From Lotus japonicus (lineage: Eukaryota > Streptophyta > Magnoliopsida > Fabales > Fabaceae), in NCBI RefSeq assembly GCF_012489685.1, contig NC_080045.1:52411096-52475095 (forward strand): a stretch of DNA of 64,000 nt, given 5' to 3'. The notes beneath the pieces are model-generated. The model did no database searches, was not told where the DNA came from, and saw nothing but the letters and a program-made list of their open reading frames with translations. This document shows positions 1 to 9,922 of this stretch, one piece after another. The translations under genes were made by a program, and so were the position numbers. The first letter of the stretch is position 1; each line of letters starts with the position of its first letter.

Positions 1-199
1 GGTATTATGGTACAAAAGAAGGGGCATAATCGAATTATGAGTAAGTTTAGGGGAAGAATTCTAGTACGCTTGTCAAGGAAGGAAGGAAGGAAAAACTTGT
101 TTGAGGAATAATAGAAAAAGAGTTGAGAGAGAAGAGAAGAGATGGCATATTATTTGATTATAAACGACAAGCAACGGGAATATCTTAATCTAGATGCCG

Positions 200-1535
200 A
201 AACCCAAAAGAAAACAATTTTCTGTTGCTCTTCTAACTCCAACCTGTACTTGTTTGCCAAGAAAATTATCACAAATCATTGAGTCGTAAATGTAGGCGGA
301 GTTAGAGTATATGCAACTCTCACGTTAACACCTTTTTCTATTTCAATTGGGCTTTACTTTGAAAATATTCTACACATGATTGAATACGGTGAAGGCGAAG
401 GGAAGACCTCAAATACACCTTAATTAAACGTCTCTTATTGCTAAATAATTACAAGGTGCCTAAGGCTGAGTTTTAAATTGCGGTTTCGGTCGTGGATGCA
501 GTTTGGCTGCTGTGATAGCCGGTGTTGCGATACCATTACAGCGTGAATAAAAAAAAATCATATAATGTAAAAAAAACAATTATAACTATTGCATATCTTT
601 TATGTATAAAATAGTATATAATTTTTTAATTTTTTATCATCTCAATATGTGTTTTTTTTTTTTGAAATCATCTCAATATGTGTTTGTAGGATGCGAATAT
701 GCTAAGTGGATTTTAGTCCATGTAAAATATTGTTTTGTTTTTAATAATTTCTCAGGTTTTACATCAAACGGGCTCCCCCTCTTCCTGGTTTCCGCCTCTA
801 GCGCGGTGGGTTAAGCTGAACGTCGATGGTAGTTGCATCCCTTCCTCTTCCCTGTGCACGACTGGTGGAGTTGTGAGGGATCATTCTGGTGCTTGGGTGT
901 TCGTTTTCATGGCTAAGGTTGGTCATGGCGATCCTCTTCTTGCTGAGCTATCCGCAATTCATCAAGGGCTCTCGTTGTGTTGGCATAAAGGCTTTCACAA
1001 GGTCCTGTGTGAATCTGATTGTGGGCAAGCCATCTCTACTTTCCAGAATAAAAGGGGTAGGGGCTCTGCCAATTTACTCCTCTGAGATAGCTGCTTCCTT
1101 ACAGCTCCTTCATTTGGATTGGGAGGTTTCCCTAGTCTTGGTCCAGCGTTTCTGCAATTCAGTCGCGGACAAGCTCGCCAAGTTGGCCCATGGTTCCCAC
1201 CACCCCTTTGCCTGCTTCGACTTTCCTCCCCCTGCAGTCTTAGCCACTAACAGGGATTAGTTAGTTTGGTTCCCACATTAGTTAGTTTGTGCATTTCCCT
1301 GCAGTTAAGTCAGCATAAAATTAGGAGCCTACTAAGTGCACAAAAGTCTGCTTTTCCGAGATGTCATTCTACATCATCTCTTTTTTTCTTATAATAATTT
1401 TCACTTTAGGGTTGTTAATGGTGTGATAGTTTTAAGCTCGAAGGGTTGTTGTTTACAGCGTATCAATTACTTATTTTACTAGATTTTCTTTGTTTTGCTG
1501 ATTGTGTTTTTCAATTCTATATTTGGTACTAGGTA
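200..1535. repeat. Duplicated module, unit 1 (spacer, RNase H fragment, tail)
   Basis: Stretches here recur nearly word for word further right: 219-600 matches 5308-5710, 780-1260 matches 5820-6293, and the tail at about 1290-1530 matches about 5030-5170 and 7535-7740. The copies differ by small indels and point changes, so this is an old tandem segmental duplication. A short open frame at 142-282 (47 codons) runs into the duplicated part and has no recognisable product. Confidence 0.8.
735..1260 (+). pseudogene. RNase H-like domain fragment (plant LINE type), frameshifted, copy 1
   Basis: The frame opening near 735 reads WVKLNVDGSC and later AELSAI and ESDCGQA, which is the D-E-D pattern of the RNase H fold found at the 3' end of plant non-LTR retrotransposons. 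The end of the domain (RFCNSVADKLAKLA) lies in another frame (889-1260). Against copy 2 at 5811-6293 the cause is one extra G near 1056 in a G-rich run. There is no attached reverse transcriptase, so this is a fragment carried in the duplicated module. It is unlikely to be functional. Confidence 0.8.
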
Positions 1536-2517
1536 GCCAACTGTGCGATGCACGGACCAACTTTTCTACATTTTATTTTTCCAATATATCTCACACCCAT
1601 GAGACTAATTTATCATCAACCGCGCATTGAAGGAGAGAATTTCGCATCCTCTCTTGTGTTGCTATCAGCTGCTAAATTCTCATGCGTCCTATAGCTGCAT
1701 AGCCTGTTAATCAAGCATGCATATCGTCATTAAAAAAAAAAACAGTAGCAGTATTTGTATCAGAACCCCCATAACAAAAGACTACAACTTATGTTTTTCT
1801 CTATGCTATTTTTCATCTCCCATTTGCTCTAACTCTTAATTGCCTCTAGAATAACAAAATTGAACATATTTATGCTTTGTGAACATGCTCTAATATTGAT
1901 AGGAAGTGAAGAGGAAAACAAAAAGAAAGAAAAAAGTAAACTAAGAAAAAATTCCCTTGGTACACCAGCAAGGAAATATTATGTCTTGTCCTACTTCAAC
2001 CAGATTTTAGATGTGTTCATAAACTAAGCTACTTCAAAGAAGAGTAAAGAAAGTACCATAAACTATGTCTATATTCCTAGTTAAATTAAGCCACACTACC
2101 CAATGAAAAAAATGATGATGCACTGATGATGTAAAGTTCTTTTACATCGTCAACCAATCAGTACAATTAAGTTTAATAGAAATCATTCTAAACTTTGAAT
2201 AAATAGTTATTCCGTTATCAGAATTTCACATCGCAGTATACATTTCAGGAAATACCAATGTAGCACATTTATAATCAAACCAGTCAACCATTCCTCAAAT
2301 AGAAAATTCGGGATCATTATAACATTATCATTAAACTTAACCGATTAGTTGAAATGATTATGAATGACACTTGAGCTTCTGCCTCAACATATACTGGCTT
2401 TAAAATCATGAAAAGATTTCACAACCACCCAAAACGTGCTGGGATCCTCTCAAGTGTAAAAAAACTTGAGAGTGTCAAATTTTACCATCTCACCATTAAC
2501 TTTTGTTAGATAATAAA
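1261..2517. other. Spacer without a recognised gene
   Basis: After the duplicated tail (to about 1535) the sequence is AT-rich with no open frame of note. Around 2115-2165 there is a piece with inverted similarity around a TGTAAAG/TTTACATCG motif that looks like one half of a MITE. No gene is seen. Confidence 0.6.
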
Positions 2518-3185
2518 TAAACAGAAGGCATCCAAACCAGGTGCCTTTGTCGGATGCATCATGAATAAAGAACTCTCAACCTCCTCTCTCGTGAAAGGTG
2601 CATTCAAAATATATAGCCAGGTGACCCTGAGTTATCATACCCGCCACCAAGGATGTGACTTCCTCAATCCACGTCGGCCCCGAGCTAGAGAACAAAGTCC
2701 CAAAATAGCACGTTAGGACTCTACCAATATGAACATCATCAACCCACGTCTTACCATCATCATCTTTGATCTCCTCAATCAGATTGCGTTTGAGCTCCGA
2801 TGCTTTTTGATGGAAGAACCTAATGTTACGATGCCCATGTTGAAGCCATGTGGCCTTTGACCGTTGACTCCACACAATTTTCTCCTGCTCTAGCAAAGAG
2901 TCCAATTCGGCTTCTGCCCTTTGAATATGTCCTCCCACTTGAGATGTTTGATCCTTCAGAATTGCAGCAAAACCCTTGTCTCCTCGACCTTTTTAGGAAT
3001 ACTACCATACTTTTCCTTCTCCCAACTCTCCAAGGCTGCACCAACCTCTGCAAGCTTTTGATGCAAACCAGTAGAAGAAGAACTAGACCATGTTTCAGGC
3101 ACAACCTCCCCACATTCTGAAGACAGACCTCCTCAAACATAAATATATGAGCTCGCCGACAGTGTGTACAACATTTGACCAAAAT
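2518..3185 (-). pseudogene. LINE (non-LTR retrotransposon) fragment before and at the RT start
   Basis: Read on the minus strand, several frames together give GSIPKKVEETRVLLQ, then a segment with SKATWLQHGHRN and RFFHQKASELKRN, then EEVESSLFMMHPTKAPGLD. These are the linker and start of the reverse transcriptase domain of plant LINEs. At least two frame changes separate them (about 2940 and 2600), and the catalytic YADD part of RT is absent. It is a dead, internally truncated fragment lying just upstream of the metacaspase-like gene. Confidence 0.8.
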
Positions 3186-3548
3186 AGGATTATGATGTAC
3201 TCGGAATTTGAAAAAAATGATTAACCTTCAGAATCGGCCATAAAGACCCTCCAACTGTCATTCACCAAAGCATAGTCGAGTTGAGTCATCGTATAGGTAT
3301 AGTGCATTTTAGTTCATGTAATATATCCAATATTTTTAATAAAATTGTAATTATTTTATTTTTGATCCCTATCTATAGCGTTTTCTTTGCTTTTCGGGAA
3401 CCATCGAAAAATATAAAAATATTAATATTGCCAATAGGTGACTCAACTTGAATTAATGATCATTTAACATTATTTTGACCTATTTAAAAAAAAACATTAT
3501 CTTTACCTTAAAAAACATTATTTAGAATTTTGTATAATTAAGAATGGG

Positions 3549-3556
3549 TATATATT
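3549..3556 (+). promoter_or_regulatory. TATA-like box before the metacaspase-like gene
   Basis: TATATATT lies 45 bp before the ATG at 3601. The damaged copy has TATATAAA at 6493-6500, 52 bp before its matching ATG at 6552. The leader between box and ATG shares ACATTAGGGTTGAAT in both copies, so the promoter was duplicated with the gene. Confidence 0.4.
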
Positions 3557-3570
3557 AACATTAGGGTTGA

Positions 3571-4739
3571 ATGAAATCGAAAGAGAAGAAGAAAGCAGAG
3601 ATGGATGAATTGAAGTTGAAGATTGAAGAAAAGATGGATCTGAAGATGTCAAAAAAGAAGAAGGGTGAGATAATATCGAAGACTGAGAGGGATGAATCGA
3701 AGAAGAAGAAGGGTTCGATGGATCTGAACATGTCAAAGAAGAAGAAGAAGGCTAAGATGGATTCGAGAAGCAAGAATGCTGTGTTGATTGGATTGAAGCA
3801 CCCAGACCCGCAGAAGAAGATTGACATCAAAGGGCAGATATTGAGGATGAAAAATTATCTGGTAAAACATGGTGGGTTTTCACAGGTTGACATCACTCTC
3901 ATGATTCAGGAGGACAACGTTAACGATGACACCAATCCCACTAGTCAGAACATACGAGATAAGCTATACTGGCTGGTTGAGTATGCTTGTCCAGGTGACA
4001 TCCTCTTCATCCACCTCATTGCCCATGGCTGTTCTCATGGCCTTATTCGTGCCCCTGATGGAAAACATATCTCAGGTAGTAACTATATCACTATCACTTA
4101 TTTGTTTTGTTCATTTTATTCATTGATTGATTGAATTAATTGAATTGATTATATGCAATGCAAACAGATCATTATTTCAGGGAACTTATATGGACAGCCG
4201 TCCAAAAGGGTTGTAATCTCACATTTGTATCTGATTGCCTAACTGAACCGCTTGAGCGTTGTCCTTGTCCTAAAATACCGATAGCTCGCATAAATCGGGA
4301 GGAACGATGGAATAAAATTAAAGAGGCCTTGTTTAATCCGAAACTTCTGAAAGAAGCCACATATGTTACTGGCTACTATAAAATGATAGTACCCACTCAA
4401 TTGTCTTCTGTTGATATCCTCACCCTCAAATTCGACAAAACTGAAACCAGCACCGAGGATTCTTCACCTGTAATTCTGTTTACGCCTTTCCCAAACACTG
4501 CCACCCAGCCCTGCAAAGATGAATCTGAATTATTATTCCCCCCACCGGAGGGAATTAACCACACATCATATCCATATGGAGCTTTTACCAATTCCATACT
4601 CAATGTACTTGAAGAGACTCATGCTCCACTTACAAACTTGGACCTCGCTCTAAAGGCTATGGACAAACTTAGACGAGAAACACCGCCTGGGCTCTCGTGC
4701 CTCCACTGCAACCACGCTTTTGCTTCTTTTGTGTGCTGA
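3571..4739 (+). CDS. Type II metacaspase-like (caspase p20 fold) protein, active site altered
   Basis: Two exons, 3571-4075 and 4168-4739, join with GT-AG in phase 1 to give 358 residues. Residues 1-68 are a lysine-rich extension with repeated SKKKK blocks. NAVLIG at about 69 starts the p20-like fold, followed by GFSQVDITLM, LVEYACPGDILFIH and AHGCSHG. His152 is the expected catalytic histidine. The usual DSCHSG motif is replaced by SDCLTEP (190-196): a Cys is present, but one position early, and Leu is where the catalytic Cys should be. The C-terminal part ends in SCLHCNHAFASFVC. Peptidase activity is therefore doubtful. A TATA-like sequence (3549-3556) lies very close to the first ATG. The ATG at 3601 (residue 11) is the one conserved in copy 2 and may be the true start. 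A damaged copy lies 2.5 kb downstream. Confidence 0.7.
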
Positions 4740-5810
4740 TCTTATGCTACTGGGAGACAAAGATACAATGTTGCTTGCCAAGCATACCTTATATCTAGAT
4801 GTACATGACGGGCCAAGCTTGTCTACAATGGATACAATCAGCTATCACTTGGAAGAAGCAAGGTTTCTGGACTGCCTCCTAATTACATGGTAAGCAATAG
4901 CAGTAAGAATTGTTAACAGCAAGCTAATATCGTATTTCACTCACTCACGAGTCAATGGACTCATAGCAATAACCAATAACTAGGTGATAGAAAATCAGAT
5001 ATAGATTGTGCCCCAGCAATACAAGTTTGTGCTTTTCCCTGCAACTAGGAGCATACTAAGTGCACAAAATTATGCTTTTCCGGGATGTCATTCTACATCA
5101 TCTCTTTTCCTTCTTTCTTGTTTTATAATAATTTTTAACTTTAGGATTGTTAATGGTGTGATGGTTTTAAGCTGAATTTGTTGGGAGGATTTTGTGCATG
5201 CATTTGTGAGTTTGGACCTAACTTCGTTTCTATTTGTAGCTATTCATTTGAAGCCTTGGTTCATAATCAAATTTGTTGCTCTTCTTCTGTCAAAAAAAAA
5301 AAAAAATTTGTTGCTCTTCTAACTCCAACCTGTACTTGTTTGCCAAGAAAATTATCACAAATCATTGAGTCGTAATTGTAGGCGGAATTAGAGTATATGC
5401 AACTCTCACGTTAACCCCCTTTTTCTATTTCAATTGGCCTTTACTTTGAAAAAATTCTACACATGATTGAATACGGAGAAGGGAAGACCTCGAATACACC
5501 TTAATTAAACGTCTCTTATTTATGGCTAAATAATTACAAGGTGCCTAAGGCTGAGTTTTAAATTGCGGTTTCGGCCGCGAATGCGGTTTGGCTACTGTGA
5601 TAGCCGGTGTTGCGATACCATTACAGCGTGAATAAAAAAAAGAATCATATAATGTAAAAAAAAAAAACAATTATAACTATTGCATATCTTTTATGTATAA
5701 AATAGTATATAATTTTTCAATTTTTTATCATCTCAATATGTGTTTGTAGGATGCGAATATGCTAAGTGGAGTCCATGTAATATATTGTTTTTGTTTTTAA
5801 TAATATATTG
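4740..5810. repeat. Downstream tail and spacer of the duplicated module, unit 2
   Basis: Non-coding. About 5030-5170 repeats 1290-1430, and 5308-5760 repeats 219-700 (shared CAACCTGTACTTGTTTGCC and the run around TTGCGGTTTCGG). This is the spacer between the metacaspase-like gene and the RNase H fragment and holds no gene of its own. Confidence 0.7.
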
Positions 5811-6293
5811 TTTTTGTTTCTGCCTCCAGCGCGGTGGGTTAAGCTGAACGTCGATGGTAGTTGTGTCCCTTTCTCTTCCCTGTGCACGACCGGTGGAGTT
5901 GTGAGGGATCATTCTGGTGCTTGGGTGTTCGGTTTCATGGCTAAGGTTGGTCATGGCGATCCTCTTCTTGCTGAGCGATCCGCAATTCATCAAGGGCTCT
6001 CGTTGTGTTGGCATAAAGGCTTTCGCGAGGTCCTGTGTGAATTTGATTGTGGGCAAGCCATCTCTACTCTCCAGAATAAAAGGGTAGGGGCTCTGCCAAT
6101 TTACTCCTCTGAGATAGCTGCTTCCTTGCAGCTCCTTCATTTGGATTGAGAGGTTTCCCTAGTCCTGGTCCAGCGTTTCTGCAATTCAGTCGCGGACAAG
6201 CTCGCCAAGTTGGCCGATGGTTCCCACTACCCCTTTGCCTGCTTCGACTCTCCTCCCCCTGCAATCTTAGCCACTAACAGAGGGATTAGTTAG
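5811..6293 (+). pseudogene. RNase H-like domain fragment, copy 2, one in-frame stop
   Basis: This copy reads in a single frame through NVDGSC, AERSAIHQGL, EFDCGQA and NSVADKLAKLA to the stop at 6291. A single TGA at 6147-6149 interrupts it where copy 1 has a Trp codon. Apart from that stop, the acidic RNase H residues are kept. Like copy 1 it has no reverse transcriptase attached and moved with the duplicated module. Confidence 0.8.
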
Positions 6294-6551
6294 TTTGGTT
6301 TTGTTTTGCTTTTTGTTTCTTTTCGTGTTTTGTTTTTGAATTCCTTAACACCAAAAAATAATTGTAATTATTTTATTTTTCATCCCTACATTTTACTATT
6401 CGTATGTAAAAAAATAATAGGTTACTGAAATTTAATTTAATTTAATTAATGATTTTAGAATTTTGTATAATTAAAATAAGAATAAGAATTGCTATATAAA
6501 AAAGGCTCGACAATACATTAGGGTTGAATAAAAAAAACGGGTGAGCCTTAG

Positions 6552-7303
6552 ATGGATGAATCGAAGCAAGCGATACTTCCCTAATGTTCACGACGACACC
6601 AAACTCATCACTCGTCAGAACATACAAGAGGAGCCATTCTGGCTGGTTGAGACTGCTCATCCAAGCGACATCCTGTTCATCCACCCCATTGTCTATGGCT
6701 GTTCTAATGGCCTTATTCTTGCCCCTGATGGAGAACATGTCCCAGATTCTTTTTTCAGGGCACTTATTTGGAGCGCGTCCAAATGGGTTGTAATCTCACA
6801 TTTGTATCTGATTGCCTAACTGAACCTTGTGATGCTTGTCCTTGCCCTAAAATACCCATAATTCCCTTAAGTTATGATGAACACTTGAAGAAGATTCAAG
6901 AGCTCAAGTTTGATGCAAAAGTCACATTGGCCGCGGAATATAGGATTTTAACATCCACCAAATTGTCTTCTGTCGATATCCTCAACGATAACGAGGAGAT
7001 AACTGAAAGCACCACCACCCTTCCATATCTCTCTCTTGTAATTTTGTTCACGCCTTTCCGACATTATCAATACACTCTAAACCAGCCCTGGGAAAATATA
7101 TCTGAATTATTCTTGCCCCCCCACCAAAGGGAACATCATATGGGGCTTTTACCAATTCCATACTTGATGTAATGGAAGAGACTCGTGGTCGAGTTACAAA
7201 CTTGGACCTCACTCTAAAGGTTATGGACAAACTTGGAGGAGAAATACCTGGACTCTCTTGCCTCCACCCCAACCACGCTCGTGCTTCTTTTGTGTGCTGA
7301 TCT
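6552..7303 (+). pseudogene. Metacaspase-like pseudogene (copy 2), intron absent
   Basis: Homologous to 3601-4739. Most of the N-terminal basic region and the first strands of the fold are missing. The catalytic-His motif reads IVYGCSNG, so His is replaced by Tyr. At 6740-6760 the frame runs straight from APDGEHVPD into SFFRALIW, exactly where copy 1 has a 92-bp intron. A 1-bp loss near 6775 shifts the frame into a segment with SDCLTEP (same altered motif as copy 1), and a deletion near 7125-7140 shifts it again. The last conserved codons end at TGA 7301-7303. A TATA-like box (6493-6500) survives upstream. Confidence 0.8.
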
Positions 7304-7914
7304 TAAGCTGCATGCTGGGAGACAAAGATACATTTAGTTCTTTTATTTTTCACCATAGTTTGCTTCATGTTTATATTTTTACTTTCTTTTGCATCCAACT
7401 AACTTAGAAGAAGCAAGGTTTCAGTAAAAATTGTTAACAGCAAGCTAATTTAGTATTTCACTCACTCACAAGTCAATGGACTCATAGCAATAGGTGATAG
7501 CAAATCAGATATAGATTGTGCCCCACCAATAAAAGTTTGTGCTTTTCCCTGCAGTTTGTGCTTTTCCGGGATGTCATTCTACATCTTCTTCTTTTTTATA
7601 ATAATTTTTACTTTAGGATTGTTAATGGTGTGATAGTTTTAACTTTTAAGCTTGAAGGGTTTTTGTTTACAACTTATCAATTACTTATTTTACTGGTTTT
7701 TCTTTGTATTGCTGATTGTGTTTTTCAATTCTATGTTTGTTATACTTGGCCTAGTAGTTTTTGCTTTGATAAGTGTTAGTCTTCTTTGTTGTGCTGAATT
7801 TGTTGGGTGGATTTTGTGCATACATTTGTGAGTTTGGACCTAACTTAGTTTCTATTTGTAGTTATTCATTTGAAGCCTTGATTCATAATCAAATTTGCTC
7901 TTCCAACAAATCAA
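7304..7914. repeat. Tail of duplicated module, unit 3 (non-coding)
   Basis: Positions 7410-7510 match 4905-5000, and 7535-7890 match parts of 5030-5290 and 1290-1530 (shared GGGATGTCATTCTACATC and GGATTGTTAATGGTGTGATAG). It marks the end of the second metacaspase-like unit. Open frames here follow the repeat in wrong frames and are not genes. Confidence 0.6.
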
Positions 7915-8865
7915 CCGATTTAGCTTTCAAATTTGTTCTTCTCAGGCCTCAACATGACTTCATACAATTATTTAGAAGTAGAACATTTTATCCATAAATT
8001 GTAAGCATGAATGTTTTCAAATTTATAAAATAGGTTGGCTGATGATTATGTTTATTAGCAGTTTGATTTGCTGTTTTTATATACGCATGATATCGGCTTC
8101 GGGGAAATTTAATTTTCTCCTATTATCGGTACAATTTGTAGTTATTGCTTAACCTATTTCAGTTTTAGGTTGAGAAATATATAATTGCGAATCAAATGGC
8201 TTTCTAGAGAATGTATACAGAGCTTCCTAATTTACTATAGTATCAATGGAAAGTTACAATGTGTTTAATCATTTACCATCTATCAAAACCTCATTAATAG
8301 TGACAATGAGTTATGACATGCAGCTTTTGTTGCATCTACCATGGGATCTTGTTACTGAGAAATTTTGACAGTCCTTGTGCTTTATCAAAAATCAACTCAT
8401 TTACTTATGATACATCTACTAAATGTGTAAAGCTGCTTCTTCTATTTACTTTCAAATTTTATTCTTAATAATCATTCCAATACACTTTCTAATCTAAATC
8501 AGTAGGCTCGAGCTTCTTGGTTTGTAAATTATTGTTATAAATGTTTCACACCAACTTTGTGTGGTTTGTGCAGTGTAACACGTATGGACTGGAAAAAAAT
8601 ATTGTTATGTGGTCGTGTCTTTCGTTTTACTAGTGCCTTTTTATCTCAGCTTTTCATTTTGGTTTGTTTTGATTAATTTTTTCTTTTATCGTTCGATTAG
8701 GGGTTGCATTATGTATATTATCTTATATAAAAACTCATGTTCAAGTGGAGCTCTCTCTCATTCTCCCTTGCCTGCTATCAAGTCTATTTTTTTTGGGATT
8801 TAGGTTGTAACTTGACATGTTTAAAAACATATGTCAAAATAAGTGGTCTATCCACAATACAAGAC
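7915..8865. repeat. Segmental duplication block B, copy 1 (left part)
   Basis: About 950 bp matching 15449-16425 with scattered substitutions (start GATTTAGCTTTCAAATT, end near CAAAATACAAGACC). The block continues after the Pack-MULE at 9914-10012, which matches about 16428-16535. It looks like intron or UTR material, and no protein domain is seen. Confidence 0.8.
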
Positions 8866-8874
8866 CATTTTAAG

Positions 8875-9913
8875 GGTGCCCACTAGGGTGGTCATGTTTA
8901 AAAAATGGTCCACCCATGGACCAAGGGTGTTTTTAGTAATTTACATATAAAAAAATTAAAACCCTAATCCCTTCTTCTCCTTCCCCATATCTAGATCTTC
9001 CCAATCTGCACTTTCTGCATCCTACACCTTCAGCATATACTCCCCAATCCTCAAACCCATATACGGCTACGACCAATCCACTCTCGACACTGTTTCTGTC
9101 TTCAAAGACATCGACGCTAACTTCGACGTCCTCTCCGGCCTCCTCTACTCCGCCGTCACACCCTACTCCAACCGCCGTGACTCCAACTTCATCAAATGGA
9201 CCTCCTCGCTCGCCGGGCCCTGGATTGTTGTCGCCGTCGGCGCCGTTCAGATCCAAATCCAGTACCTCCTCCCCTCTGCCACTCATCCTCCTCCACAACT
9301 ACTCCAGGCTACGAAATCTGGAAATTTGTTGCATCTTCGATCTGGGTTTTGATGAAATTTGGGTTTTGATGAAATTTGGGTTTTATCTTGCTGGCAATTT
9401 GGCATGGATTTAAAATCAAATGTAGTACTGGGTTCATGGGATTAATATAAACAAACGCTCCTTTTAGGTAGAATAAACTGGGTCTATTGAAAATGATAAT
9501 CATCATATATAATCTTCATCTTGTTGGCAATTTGTATGTCCATTTGAGGATTCAGACTAAGAATGTTCTTGTTGATGTTATTCCTAGTCCATCGGAGGCG
9601 GAGGCGGCCGTGCCTGGGTCGGGGCTCGCGGGGAGGAGGCGAGAGTATGGGCTGAGGTGTTGAGGAAAGGTGGTGGAGGACGGTGCCTTCTTCCCCAGCC
9701 ACCGACAGTACAGTGCTTTCCAGAAGCAAGCAGAGTGAGAGAGAGGCTGGGTGTTGGATTAGGTTGAACATCCATTTACATTTATGCCCTTTTAACTTCC
9801 ATTCAATCTTGACCGTTAATTCAAGGAATATTCTAAGAATCTTAGATCTAATGGTATTTGATCAATGGTCCACCCATGGACCAAAAAAATAGTTCCCCAC
9901 CCTAGTGGGAACC
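8875..9913. mobile_element. Non-autonomous Mutator-like element (Pack-MULE)
   Basis: The left end GGTGCCCACTAGGGTGG and the right end, read in reverse complement as GGTTCCCACTAGGGTGG, form terminal inverted repeats. They are flanked by a perfect 9-bp duplication CATTTTAAG (8866-8874 and 9914-9922), as expected of Mutator-like elements. The homologous block at 16420-16430 lacks the insert, giving a natural empty site. Subterminal copies of a near-palindrome, TGGTCCACCCATGGACCA, sit at both ends. No transposase is encoded. The interior is GC-richer than its surroundings and holds a captured gene piece (9000-9260) and a second GC-rich stretch (9585-9770) that I cannot identify. Confidence 0.9.
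9000..9260 (+). pseudogene. Captured fragment of a nodulin-like (MFS-type) transporter gene
   Basis: In the frame of 9023 the sequence reads YTFSIYSPILKPIYGYDQ, then STLDTVSVFKDI, DVLSGLLYSAV and GPWIVVAVGAVQ. This is the first-helices signature of the plant Nodulin-like family (PF06813), membrane proteins related to major facilitator transporters. Only about 80 residues are present. There is no start codon in context, and the frame ends within the element, so it is a transduplicated exon piece inside the Pack-MULE and not a gene. Confidence 0.8.
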
Positions 9914-9922
9914 CATTTTAAG

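Noticed and set aside
3561..3830. Phe/Ser-rich minus-strand frames
   Set aside because: They are the complement of the AAG-rich lysine stretch of the metacaspase-like gene.
8933..9298. 121-codon acidic minus-strand open frame
   Set aside because: It is antisense to the captured nodulin-like exon, whose plus-strand frame has the recognisable motifs.
9484..9775. Two overlapping minus-strand frames of 63 and 95 codons
   Set aside because: They arise from the GC-rich stretch and right end of the Pack-MULE, with no family resemblance.
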